From Myxococcales bacterium (GTDB lineage: Bacteria; Myxococcota_A; Polyangia; Palsa-1104): DNA of 64,000 nucleotides. Location: positions 1 to 64,000 of the forward strand of contig PNAM01000071.1 in assembly GCA_003170275.1 (NCBI GenBank). The letters run 5' to 3'. A model generated the notes under the pieces. That model saw nothing but the letters and a program-made list of their open reading frames with translations. It did no database searches and was not told the origin of the DNA. Shown here piece after piece: positions 54,612 to 64,000 of the stretch (its first letter is position 1; each line of letters starts with the position of its first letter). A program made the translations under genes and the position numbers.

Positions 54612-56122
54612 CGCGGCTTTCCGAACGGATCGACCAGATAGTTTTCGCCGCGCGCCGGCCGGACGGCGTGGGTGGGATGGCTGCCGTCCGAGGCGCGCTC
54701 GAGGTGAAGCGAGAGCTCCAGCGTGCCACCCGCCGCGAGCTCGACCGTCTTCTCCACGGCGCGGCGGCGCGGCGCGGTCACCCGGAGCAGGTGGGCGCCC
54801 GGCTTCTCGACTTGGAAGCGCGCGCGCCGCACCTCGTCGGCAACCACCGCGCCGTCCAGCTCGATGCGCGCGTTGGCCACGTTGAGCTCGATCGAGACCG
54901 TCGCCGGCGCGGGGGACGGCACCGGCGCGACCGCCGCAACCGGCGGCAACGGCACCGGCGCGACCGCGACCGCCGGCGGGGGATGACCGACGAGCGTGAT
55001 CAGCCCGATCGCCGCCAGCAACAGCGCGCCGCCGATCGCGATCGCCGCCCAGCGCCGGCGGGAGCGCGTCACCGGGCCGGCCTTCGACGGGGACGCCGCA
55101 TCCGGAACCAGCGCGGGCGTGTCCTCCGAATCCATGGTCATCGAGATCGACGGATCCGAGACCTCGCGCGGCACCCCGTCCGCGGTGAACGGACCGAGCT
55201 CGGCGATGAACCGCCCGAGCGCCGGCGCGTCCGCGTTCAGGGAGTGCACGATCGGCGACAACGCGCTCGCCACCTCGCGCCCGCTCGAGTAGCGCTGCGC
55301 GGGATCGCGCGCCAACATCTTCAGCACGATCTGGTCCAGCTCGGCGCTCACCTCGGGCCTGGTCACCGACGGGGGATCGACCTTGGCCTCGCGCACCAGC
55401 CGCAGCGTGGCCAGGTCGCCCTCGGCGCGGAACAGCCGCTTGAGGAGCAGGCACTCGTGCAGCACGATGCCGAGCGAGAACAGATCCGCGCGTCGATCGA
55501 TGGGCAGCCCCTCGGCGTGCTCGGGTGCGAGGTACTGCACCTTGCCCTTGAGGACCCCGGTGCGCGTGCGGTCGTCGCGCACGAACTCGGCCGCCTTGGC
55601 CACGCCGAAATCGAGCAGCTTCACGCCGCCGTTGGCGGTGGCCATGATGTTCGCCGGGCTCACGTCGCGATGCACGATGTCGAGCGCGCGCCCGGTGTCG
55701 TCGGTCAGCTCGTGCGCGTAGGCCAGGGCGCCGGCGACCTCGGCGACCAGGAAGCAGGCCAGCCCGATCGGCAGCGGGCGTCCGAGCTTGAGGCACCGGT
55801 TCAAGACCTTGACCAGGTCCACGCCCTCGACGTGCTCCATCGCCAGGTAGTACTCGCTGCCAACGCGACCCAGCTCGTAGACCTGCACGATCCCCGGGTG
55901 GTTCAGGCGCGCCGACAGCCGGGCCTCGGCCACCAGCATCTTGGCGAACGACGGATCGCGCGAGAGCTCGGGCAGGACCCGCTTGATCACCAGCTTGCGC
56001 GAGAACCCTTCCTCTCCGTCGACCGACGCGCGGTAGACCACCGCCATGCCGCCGGCGCCGATCCGCTCGAGCAGGCGATAGCGCCCGAACTGCTCCCCCT
56101 CAGGCTGGCGCGCGGGAAGCAT
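54608..56122 (-). CDS. membrane Ser/Thr protein kinase with PEGA-like C-terminal domain
   Basis: A 504-residue kinase. The Hanks domain (about 13-285) has IGAGGMAVVYRA, Lys in LVIKRVLPE, IVHRDVSPANIM (Val-Ser in place of Leu-Lys, common in myxobacterial kinases), DFGVAKAAEF and APEHAEGLPIDRRADLFSLG. A membrane helix lies at about 360-380 (WAAIAIGGALLLAAIGLITL). The periplasmic part has a Pro/Val/Ala linker and a PEGA-like domain (VSIELNVANARIELDGAVVA, GAHLLRVTAPRRRAVEKTVE). It starts 1 bp after the FHA gene stop. FHA proteins bind phosphothreonine, so the pair is probably functional. Confidence 0.92.
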   Translation of the reverse strand: MLPARQPEGEQFGRYRLLERIGAGGMAVVYRASVDGEEGFSRKLVIKRVLPELSRDPSFAKMLVAEARLSARLNHPGIVQVYELGRVGSEYYLAMEHVEGVDLVKVLNRCLKLGRPLPIGLACFLVAEVAGALAYAHELTDDTGRALDIVHRDVSPANIMATANGGVKLLDFGVAKAAEFVRDDRTRTGVLKGKVQYLAPEHAEGLPIDRRADLFSLGIVLHECLLLKRLFRAEGDLATLRLVREAKVDPPSVTRPEVSAELDQIVLKMLARDPAQRYSSGREVASALSPIVHSLNADAPALGRFIAELGPFTADGVPREVSDPSISMTMDSEDTPALVPDAASPSKAGPVTRSRRRWAAIAIGGALLLAAIGLITLVGHPPPAVAVAPVPLPPVAAVAPVPSPAPATVSIELNVANARIELDGAVVADEVRRARFQVEKPGAHLLRVTAPRRRAVEKTVELAAGGTLELSLHLERASDGSHPTHAVRPARGENYLVDPFGKPR

Positions 56123-56635
56123 TCAGGCCCCCGTCTGAAGCCGGTCCCAGCAAGCGCCCGCGTCGAGGAATTGAAACTCCAGCTCGGCGAAGAAGATGCG
56201 GTCGCCAGAGTGGACCACGTGCGGCGCGCCCTTCCGCTCGAGCAGCAGCTCGCCCACGCGCGTGCGGTTCTGCGAGCCCGCGTCGGCCAGCGCGAACTGG
56301 CCGTCGCCGACGCGAAAGAAGGCGTGGAACTTGGAGATCATCGCGGCGTCGAGCACCACGTCGTTGTTGCGCGTTCGCCCGACGGTGATCATGCTCGGGT
56401 AGGTGTGATGAACCTTGCGCACCGGAATCACCAGCAGCGGCCGCTCACCCGCGGGGCTGTCGGAGAGCAGCACGCGATCCCGCTCCACGGTGGAGAAGGC
56501 TTCGAACCCGAGGGCCTTGCCGCGCTCGCGCGACCGCTTCGGCAGGGACGCCCCCACCAGAAACGGCCACGGGCACGCCGACAAGAACTCGTCGCGGCTC
56601 TTGGCGTTAGTCACAAGATGCGAGATTTGCTGCAT
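56123..56635 (-). CDS. FHA-domain protein
   Basis: A 170-residue protein. Residues 75-155 carry the FHA fold: MITVGRTRNNDVVLDAAMIS then KFHAFF (R and S/H positions that contact phosphothreonine), ADAGSQNRTRVGELLL (usual S-x-N-G/T) and VVHSGDRIFFAELEFQF. The N-terminal 70 residues (RERGKALGFEAFSTVERDRV) have no recognised domain. First in the operon with the kinase and TPR genes; a good sigma-70 promoter lies upstream. Confidence 0.9.
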   Translation of the reverse strand: MQQISHLVTNAKSRDEFLSACPWPFLVGASLPKRSRERGKALGFEAFSTVERDRVLLSDSPAGERPLLVIPVRKVHHTYPSMITVGRTRNNDVVLDAAMISKFHAFFRVGDGQFALADAGSQNRTRVGELLLERKGAPHVVHSGDRIFFAELEFQFLDAGACWDRLQTGA

Positions 56636-56652
56636 GGGCGTCGACAGCCATA

Positions 56653-56682
56653 ATTGTAGTCCCCGTCGAGGACCCCGGTCAA
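56653..56682 (-). promoter_or_regulatory. promoter of the FHA-kinase-TPR operon
   Basis: On the minus strand TTGACC (56677-56682) and TACAAT (56653-56658) have an 18-bp spacer. The ATG at 56635 follows after 17 nt with no Shine-Dalgarno site. Confidence 0.6.
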
Positions 56683-56689
56683 CCCGCGC

Positions 56690-57409
56690 TCAGCGCAGCG
56701 TGGCCGACTGCAGCGTGACGTCGTCCTTGCTGCCGCCGCCGAAGCTCTTGAGCTCGATCCAGGTCAGCGTGAGCGTGCCGCCCGCCGACGCCGCCCGGTA
56801 GGTCAAGGTGTACTCCACCTCGTACAACGCGCTCATGCTCGAGAAGCCAGCGTCGACGTAGTCGGGGGCGGAGCGATCCGACAGGTGCGCGGTGAGCCTA
56901 CCCATCGAGTTGTGACCGCCGAGGTAGAGCCGGAGCGTGCGCTGGGTGGTGTCGGCCGGAACGGTCACGGTGATCCCGGCGTTGAGCGCGTGGACGGCGA
57001 TGCCGCTGGCGGTCGGCGGCGCGCTCACGGTCGGCGTGCCGTCGGTCCACGCGTAGGTCACCAGATTGGTGACGCGCTTGGTGGTGCCGGCGCCGACCAC
57101 GGTGAAGTTGCTGATCTGCGAGCCGCCGGCCGCCTTGTGATCGAAGTCGGTGACGGCGGCGCGGCCCCAGTGCGCCCAGTCGCTGGTTCCCTCCGCGGTC
57201 AGGTTGATCGCGCCGGTCGCGCTCTGCCCGCTTCCGGTCAGCACGCCGCCCGAACCGGAGTCGTCGCCGCCGAGATCGATCCCGGCGAGATCGAAGCCCG
57301 CCAGATCGGTCCCGCCGGCGATGGCGAGATCGGACGATGCGCGCTCGCCGCCGTAGATCAGGGTGCAACCGTTCGCCAACAGGCAAGCTACGAACGGTAG
57401 GCGTGTCAC
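56690..57409 (-). CDS. lipoprotein of unknown function
   Basis: A 239-residue protein, GTG start at 57409, with signal TRLPFVACLLANGC (lipobox ANGC). An Asp/Gly/Leu-rich stretch with DLAGFDLAGIDLGG repeats follows, then a beta-rich domain (INLTAEGTSDWAHWGRAAVT, GGSQISNFTVVGAGTTKRVT, TQRTLRLYLGGHNSMGRLTA) that resembles carbohydrate- or adhesion-type beta-sandwich domains. No known function. Confidence 0.65.
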   Translation of the reverse strand: MTRLPFVACLLANGCTLIYGGERASSDLAIAGGTDLAGFDLAGIDLGGDDSGSGGVLTGSGQSATGAINLTAEGTSDWAHWGRAAVTDFDHKAAGGSQISNFTVVGAGTTKRVTNLVTYAWTDGTPTVSAPPTASGIAVHALNAGITVTVPADTTQRTLRLYLGGHNSMGRLTAHLSDRSAPDYVDAGFSSMSALYEVEYTLTYRAASAGGTLTLTWIELKSFGGGSKDDVTLQSATLR

Positions 57410-57437
57410 CCCGCCATCTTACCATCGCGCGTGTGGG

Positions 57438-58970
57438 TCAGTTGCAATCGGCGGTGGGGAGCGCGGTCGACGCGGGGCAGGCGGGTGGGGTGGTGCCGGC
57501 GAGCGTGGCCTGAACCCAGCGGATGGCGAACGGGATGTTGCGGTTGGTGACGTCGGTGTGCTGCGCGGTGGCGTCGACGCACACTTGCGGCGCGAGGCCG
57601 TCGTCGGTCAGCTTCTGGGTGATGCAGGCGGCTTCTTTTGCGGGCGGCAGGACGGTGTCCGCGAGGCCTTGCAGGTAGAGCACCGGCGCGCCGGCGGCAT
57701 CCGCGATGAGTCGATTGGCGGTCAGGTAGCCGTAGAAGTCCTGGCCGAGGCCGCTGCACGACGGAGCGCCGGCGCCGTCGAGACAGGCGACCAGCGAGGC
57801 GCGAAAGGCCGGATCGAAGAGGTCTCCGTTGCGCGCGCCGAAGGGCGGGTGCGCGGCCACGTAGATCGCGGCGCCGATCGCGACCTCGCCGCACAGGCCG
57901 TCCATGTCGCCCAGGAAGGTGGATGCGACCGGGGCCGGAAACGCCGCGCCGCCGTCGCTGGTCAAGGGCGAGAACCCGGCCAGGTAGCCGTACGCGCGCT
58001 GGGTCCAGATGGCGTGGTTGCTGTAGCTCAGGTTCTGGTTGGCCAGGTCGTACGAGACGAAGGTGTCGGGATTTCGCACCATGTCGGCGAAGGCGAAGCT
58101 GTTGTCGCGGATCGGCCACTCGGGCGCGAAGGCGACCACGGCGGCGAGCGTTCCGCCTGCGCCGTAGGTGCCAGCCAGCGCCTGCGCCGAGAGCGCCGCG
58201 CCGCCGCCCTGGGAGAAGCCGGCCACCACCACCTGGTCGGTGAACGCGCCCACGACCAGCAGCTTGCGCAGCGCGCGGGCGCCGTCGAGCAGCGACTGGC
58301 CCTGGTCGCGGTTGTTCAGGTAGCCCTCGACGCCCTCGTTGCCGAAGCCGGCGTAGTCGGGCGCGATCACCGCGTAGCCCGCCGCCGCCCAGGGGAGCGC
58401 CACGTCGCGCAGCGAGGTCGGGTCGCGGCTGGGCGCGCAGGCGTCGCCCATGCCGACGCTGGGGTGGCCCGCGACCACCACCGGCAGCGGCAGCGGCAAG
58501 GGCTGCGTCGGCAGGTAGACGCGCGCGGTGGAGGCCGCCGGCGTGCCGTCGCCGCGGAAGGTGCGGAAGGAGATGCGGTAGACCACCACGCCGGACGAGG
58601 GGGCGCCGGGGGAGATGCCGATCGACGCCAGCTGGCCGTCGACGCCGGGACCATCGGTGTCCTCGGCGACGTCGTGGCGGCAGCGCACCGGGTCGCCTTG
58701 CGTGGTGGCGTCGAGCGCGGGCAGGCCGGCGGGCGTGACGTACACCGCATCGGCGTCGTCGCTGCACGCGACCGTGACCGTGAGCGAGGGCGCCGGGGGC
58801 GTGGTCGCGTCCCGGCCCGGGCCCGCATCGGGGGGCGGCGGCGCGGCGCCGTCCAGCGGGCCGGCATCGTGCGCCCCGAGGTCGGCCGGTCCGTCGCTGA
58901 CCGGCGCCGAGCAGGCTCCCAGCGCGACCAGCGACACGCCGAGGCCCAGGCAAATCCTCGCCGCCTTCAT
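57438..58970 (-). CDS. lipoprotein alpha/beta-hydrolase, secretory-lipase type
   Basis: A 510-residue lipoprotein with signal MKAARICLGLGVSLVALGAC (lipobox LGAC) and an Asp/Pro/Ala linker. The hydrolase part (about 125-480) shows PVVVAGHPSVGMGDACAPSR (oxyanion region), YAVIAPDYAGFGNEG, and nucleophile elbow VVVAGFSQGGGAALSAQA (Ser in GFSQGG). Candidate Asp and His are in YLQGLADTVLPP and TAQHTDVTNR. The family resembles secreted LIP-type triacylglycerol lipases and acetylxylan esterases. An inverted repeat spans its promoter, so a repressor probably controls it. Confidence 0.82.
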   Translation of the reverse strand: MKAARICLGLGVSLVALGACSAPVSDGPADLGAHDAGPLDGAAPPPPDAGPGRDATTPPAPSLTVTVACSDDADAVYVTPAGLPALDATTQGDPVRCRHDVAEDTDGPGVDGQLASIGISPGAPSSGVVVYRISFRTFRGDGTPAASTARVYLPTQPLPLPLPVVVAGHPSVGMGDACAPSRDPTSLRDVALPWAAAGYAVIAPDYAGFGNEGVEGYLNNRDQGQSLLDGARALRKLLVVGAFTDQVVVAGFSQGGGAALSAQALAGTYGAGGTLAAVVAFAPEWPIRDNSFAFADMVRNPDTFVSYDLANQNLSYSNHAIWTQRAYGYLAGFSPLTSDGGAAFPAPVASTFLGDMDGLCGEVAIGAAIYVAAHPPFGARNGDLFDPAFRASLVACLDGAGAPSCSGLGQDFYGYLTANRLIADAAGAPVLYLQGLADTVLPPAKEAACITQKLTDDGLAPQVCVDATAQHTDVTNRNIPFAIRWVQATLAGTTPPACPASTALPTADCN

Positions 58971-58978
58971 CGAGAGGT

Positions 58979-59007
58979 CTTATTGCATCAAGACTGCAAT
59001 AAGTCAA
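58979..59007 (-). promoter_or_regulatory. promoter and operator of the lipase-like gene
   Basis: On the minus strand TTGACT (59002-59007) and AATAAG (58979-58984) have a 17-bp spacer. The perfect inverted repeat TTATTGCA-N7-TGCAATAA (58980-59002) covers the spacer and most of the -10. The -10 ends 8 nt before the ATG, so the transcript is predicted leaderless. Confidence 0.6.
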
Positions 59008-59049
59008 CTGCGCTACCATTCGCTTCGACCTGCCCATGGAGACCCGACG

Positions 59050-59895
59050 GTGAGCCTTGCGATCAGACCTTTCTTGCTCGTGCTGTTGGCGCTCGCCGGC
59101 TGCGGAACCTCCGGCACCGACGGGGGGAGCGATCTCGCGTTGGCCGGCGACCTTTCGACCGTCGCCGATCTGGCGCAAGCGGGCCTGCTCGGGTTCGTCA
59201 CGCTGTCGAGCACCAGCCAGCCGGCGCGCGGGTTCGCCAACGCGACCTTTCTGCCCGACGGGCCAGCGTTCGCGTGCGCGGCGCAGAATTTCGGCCCGTG
59301 CACGTTCTACTCCTGTCACGCGCCGCCTCCTACCGAGAGCGACGGCGGCAGCGGCCCGGCGGCGAACGCCGGCGCGATCGACGTCGGCGGCGGCTCGCAG
59401 GCGATCCATTTCGCGCCGCGCGCCGACGGCACCTACGACCCGCTGACCCTGACCGGCGCGGTGTGGAGCGGCGGCGAGATGCTCACCGTCGACGCCGCCG
59501 GCAATGCGGTCCCGTTCTTCCACGGCGCGATCGCCGCGCCCAGGCTGGCCACGGTGGGCGCGCCGGGCCTGCCGGCCAGCGACTGGATGGTCGATCGCAC
59601 GATCGATCTCGCCTTTACCTGGAGCGGGGTGTCGTCGGAGAAGTTGCTGGTCTCCTTCGGCAGCAACTCCGCCGATCCGATCGAGGTGGAGTGCGTCTTC
59701 ACCGGCAGCGACGGAGCAGGAACCGTCCCGGCCGCGTCCCTGGCGCTGCTGCCGGCGGGGAGCGGCTATTTCCAGGTGGTCAGCCGGGGCGAGGACACCC
59801 TGCAGGCGGGTCCGTGGCAGGTCCGGTTCCGCGCCGACGCCGACGCGCTCGCGCCCGACGGAACGCCCTTCAACGGCGGCGCGCAGTTCCAGTAG
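59050..59895 (+). CDS. lipoprotein of unknown function
   Basis: A 281-residue protein with GTG start and signal SLAIRPFLLVLLALAGC (lipobox LAGC). The mature part begins with an Asp/Ala/Leu-rich linker, then a beta-rich domain with four or five cysteines (FACAAQNFGPCTFYSCHAPP, VECVFTG) and IDLAFTWSGVSSEKLLVSFG. No known family. It diverges from the lipase-like gene across the inverted repeat and is followed 13 bp later by the kinase-cyclase gene, with which it may be co-transcribed. Confidence 0.65.
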   Translation: MSLAIRPFLLVLLALAGCGTSGTDGGSDLALAGDLSTVADLAQAGLLGFVTLSSTSQPARGFANATFLPDGPAFACAAQNFGPCTFYSCHAPPPTESDGGSGPAANAGAIDVGGGSQAIHFAPRADGTYDPLTLTGAVWSGGEMLTVDAAGNAVPFFHGAIAAPRLATVGAPGLPASDWMVDRTIDLAFTWSGVSSEKLLVSFGSNSADPIEVECVFTGSDGAGTVPAASLALLPAGSGYFQVVSRGEDTLQAGPWQVRFRADADALAPDGTPFNGGAQFQ

Positions 59896-59908
59896 AATGC
59901 GGGCCGGG

Positions 59909-62292
<2,384 letters not shown>

Positions 62293-62296
<4 letters not shown>

Positions 62297-62919
62297 TCGA
62301 CACGCGCGGCGAGGTGCACGTCTATCGGCTCGAGCCGGCCGCCGGAGAGGCGGACCAGACGGTGCTCTCCGGGGACGAGCGGGCGCGGGCGGCGCGCTTT
62401 CGTTTTCCCGCGGACCGATCGCGCTTCGTGCGCTGCCGCGTGGCGGTGCGGCGCATCGCCGGGCGTTACCTCGACCGCGCGCCGGGAGAGCTGGTGTTCA
62501 CCGCCGCGCCGGGCGACAAGCCGTTGCTGGAAGGCGGCGGGCTCGAGCTGAGCTGGTCGCGCTGCGCGACGCTCACCTTGATCGCGGTGAGATCCGGCGG
62601 GGCGATCGGCGTCGACGTCGAGGACGTGCGCGGTGCGCTCGACGTGCGCGAGCTCGCGGAGCGTTCGTTCACGCCGGCCGAGCTGGCCGAGTGGCAGGAC
62701 TTGCCGGCCGAGGCGCAGCCGCACGCGTTCTACGTGGGCTGGACCCGCAAGGAGGCGCTACTCAAGGGGCGCGGCGTCGGGTTCGCGGTGCCGCCCGAGA
62801 CGCTCGACGTCCGCGCGGCGCCAGACGGCTGGACGCTGGTCGAGCTGCCGCTCGGTCCCGCGTGGGTGGGCGCGCTCGCGGCCGAGGGTGCGGCGGCGTT
62901 TCGCTGGTGCGAGCTGTAG
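62293..62919 (+). CDS. 4'-phosphopantetheinyl transferase, Sfp type
   Basis: A 208-residue protein. It transfers phosphopantetheine from CoA to carrier proteins. Motifs are DKPLLEGGGLELSWSRCATL, GVDVEDVRGALDVRELAERS (magnesium-binding Asp residues) then FTPAELAEW and FYVGWTRKEALLKGRGVGF (Glu of the WxxKEA motif). The motif usually reading NLSHS is LSWSR here, so the conserved His is Trp. The ATG overlaps the kinase-cyclase stop. No NRPS or PKS gene is in the window, so the carrier protein is elsewhere; it may be the housekeeping enzyme in a genome without AcpS. Confidence 0.85.
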
Positions 62920-62922
62920 CGG

Positions 62923-63678
62923 CTACTCGCGGTAGCCGAAGCGGCGCGCGATCGCTGCGCAGCGTTGCCACACGATCGCGTCGTCGCCAGCGGTCCACGC
63001 GCGCGGCCGCAGCGCGGCGACCTCACGCTTCTCGTCGAGCTTGGCGTTGATGCGCGTGGCGCGCAACGCGTCGAGCGTGGCGGCGGGCGGCAGCGCGACG
63101 TCGAGGAAGCCGAACAGCTGCTGCACCGCGAGGTCCGTTCCGAGATCTTCGAAGCGCATCACCAGCACGCGCGGATGGCTCGCGAGCGTCTCGTCGAGCA
63201 GGCGGTGGGTCTCGATCCAGAACGCGCAGTTGCGTTCGACGAGCGAGAGCCCGTCCCAATCGGCGCGCGCGACGCGCGGCAGCGAGCGCAGCCAGCGATT
63301 GCGGCGGGGGTCGGTCTGGTAGCGCGGATCGTCGACGAGCGCGCCGTAGTAGTCGAGCTCGACGCACGAGCGCACGTTGGCGCGCGGATCGCGGGTGAGG
63401 TGGACGATGCGCGCGGTCGGGTGCGCGGCGAGGAGCGGGGGCAAGACCCAGCTCAGCTTCCAGTTGCAGTCGACGCGCGGCGTGCCCGGGTAGCGCCGCA
63501 CCAGCGCCTCGAGCTGGGCGGGCTGCGCGCGGCCCTCGTAGTACGCCGAGGCGAGCGAGACGATCCGCTCGTCGATCGCCGCCAGCGTCTCGTGACCGCT
63601 AACGCCCGGCTCGCCGGCGACCAGCAGCTCGCTCACCCACTGCGTGCCGGAGCGCGGGTGGCCGGTCACGAAGTCCAT
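62923..63678 (-). CDS. PAPS-dependent sulfotransferase family protein
   Basis: A 251-residue protein. The 5'-phosphosulfate-binding loop is GHPRSGTQWVSELL near residue 7, and the 3'-phosphate-binding motif is RIVHLTRDPRANVRSCVEL near 95-110. VMRFEDLGTDLAVQQLFGFL corresponds to the usual C-terminal element. It transfers sulfate from PAPS to a hydroxyl or amine acceptor, probably on a polysaccharide or lipid. The ATG overlaps the upstream GT2 stop (TGATG), so the glycan product of the neighbouring glycosyltransferase is a plausible acceptor. Confidence 0.87.
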   Translation of the reverse strand: MDFVTGHPRSGTQWVSELLVAGEPGVSGHETLAAIDERIVSLASAYYEGRAQPAQLEALVRRYPGTPRVDCNWKLSWVLPPLLAAHPTARIVHLTRDPRANVRSCVELDYYGALVDDPRYQTDPRRNRWLRSLPRVARADWDGLSLVERNCAFWIETHRLLDETLASHPRVLVMRFEDLGTDLAVQQLFGFLDVALPPAATLDALRATRINAKLDEKREVAALRPRAWTAGDDAIVWQRCAAIARRFGYRE

Positions 63679-64000
63679 CACCCGCCCTCGCCATAGCGGC
63701 CGTGCAGGTGATCCCAGCCCCCGCGTAGAAATGCGCGCAGCGCGCCGCCGAGCGGGGCTGGCGAGCGGGTCAGCGAGTGCGCCAGGTTGTAGCCGAGGAT
63801 GCAGCCGGCTCGCAGCGCGCCGAGCGCGGCCGGCAGGGGCGCGGCGCGCTGTGCGACCAGGAGGTGGTTGCGCGTGGCGTAGTAGACGCGCCGCGGGGAG
63901 CGCACGCCGATGCTCGCCGCGCCCACGTGCTCGACCCGCGCGTCACCGGCGCACAGCACGGTGAACCCGGCCCGCCGCGCGCGCAGGCACAGATCGAGAT
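63678..64000 (-). CDS. GT2 glycosyltransferase, C-terminal part (cut by window edge)
   Basis: The frame is open to the right edge; 107 codons are seen. It begins LDLCLRARRAGFTVLCAGDA, the (E)DxDLCLRxRxxG motif of family 2 rhamnosyltransferase-like enzymes, then RVEHVGAASIGVRSPRRVYY and ATRNHLLVAQRAAPL, which are typical of this group. The visible end has a possible membrane-associated helix (LGALRAGCILGYNLAHSL). It likely builds a surface polysaccharide. The stop overlaps the sulfotransferase start. Confidence 0.75.
   Translation of the reverse strand, partial: LDLCLRARRAGFTVLCAGDARVEHVGAASIGVRSPRRVYYATRNHLLVAQRAAPLPAALGALRAGCILGYNLAHSLTRSPAPLGGALRAFLRGGWDHLHGRYGEGG

Overview
The window is a very GC-rich bacterial chromosome segment with no phage, transposon or plasmid genes. 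The gene content points to a free-living, Gram-negative, myxobacterium-like organism (Myxococcota or a related deltaproteobacterial lineage). The indicators are three Ser/Thr protein kinases, many small lipoproteins with Asp/Gly/Ala-rich linkers, a TonB-dependent receptor, Tat export, a FrzCD-like chemoreceptor and an FHA/kinase/TPR operon. The phylum is inferred from gene content only.

Layout. 1-4940: the N-terminus of a GspC-like protein (cut by the edge), a YbjN-PspA envelope-stress pair, a lipoprotein, an SDR reductase, and uppS-cdsA for isoprenoid and phospholipid precursors. 4943-9900: an MFS exporter diverging from a catalytically dead beta-CASP metallo-beta-lactamase protein that overlaps a chemoreceptor gene, then tatA-tatC. 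9913-15956: a minus-strand run of signalling and envelope genes (L7/L12-like membrane protein, zinc-ribbon Ser/Thr kinase with TPRs, GspE-N-type protein, PilZ protein). 15975-16048: tRNA-Arg(CCG). 16153-19079: korAB 2-oxoacid:ferredoxin oxidoreductase. 19140-41579: mixed housekeeping and accessory genes, including a response regulator-histidine kinase, MsrB, an S46 dipeptidyl-peptidase, a ParB-fold protein, a CrtC-like/HpnI-like pair, a TonB/TonB-receptor fusion, a tandem pair of membrane paralogues and a GH18 lipoprotein.

41582-46795 is a benzoyl-CoA epoxidation locus: boxC-boxB diverge from boxR (XRE domain plus shikimate-kinase fold). The 96-bp divergent region carries two GCRTTATARTGC boxes that overlap the predicted -10 elements. 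A TraB/GumN protein of clearly lower GC (46803-47705) follows.

48039-53907 is a stress or dormancy island: hibernation factor Hpf, two UspA proteins, two CBS-domain proteins, a VIT1/CCC1 transporter and glycogen phosphorylase. An 86-bp control block occurs twice here, upstream of hpf and upstream of the first CBS gene, at about 93% identity. It contains the palindrome CGCAGAATCTGCG and a sigma-54-like -24/-12 box placed identically relative to both start codons. Further sigma-54-like boxes face the divergent genes. I consider this the best candidate for an undescribed regulatory system in the window.

53889-64000: an FHA-kinase-TPR operon, lipoproteins and a secreted lipase-like protein controlled by a perfect inverted repeat, a Ser/Thr kinase fused to a membrane domain and a degenerate class III cyclase domain, a phosphopantetheinyl transferase, a sulfotransferase and the 3' end of a GT2 glycosyltransferase. 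Across the window several genes have a -10 element only 6-9 nt before the start codon and no Shine-Dalgarno sequence, so leaderless mRNAs appear common. Others (korA, boxB, msrB, ybjN) have clear Shine-Dalgarno sites.
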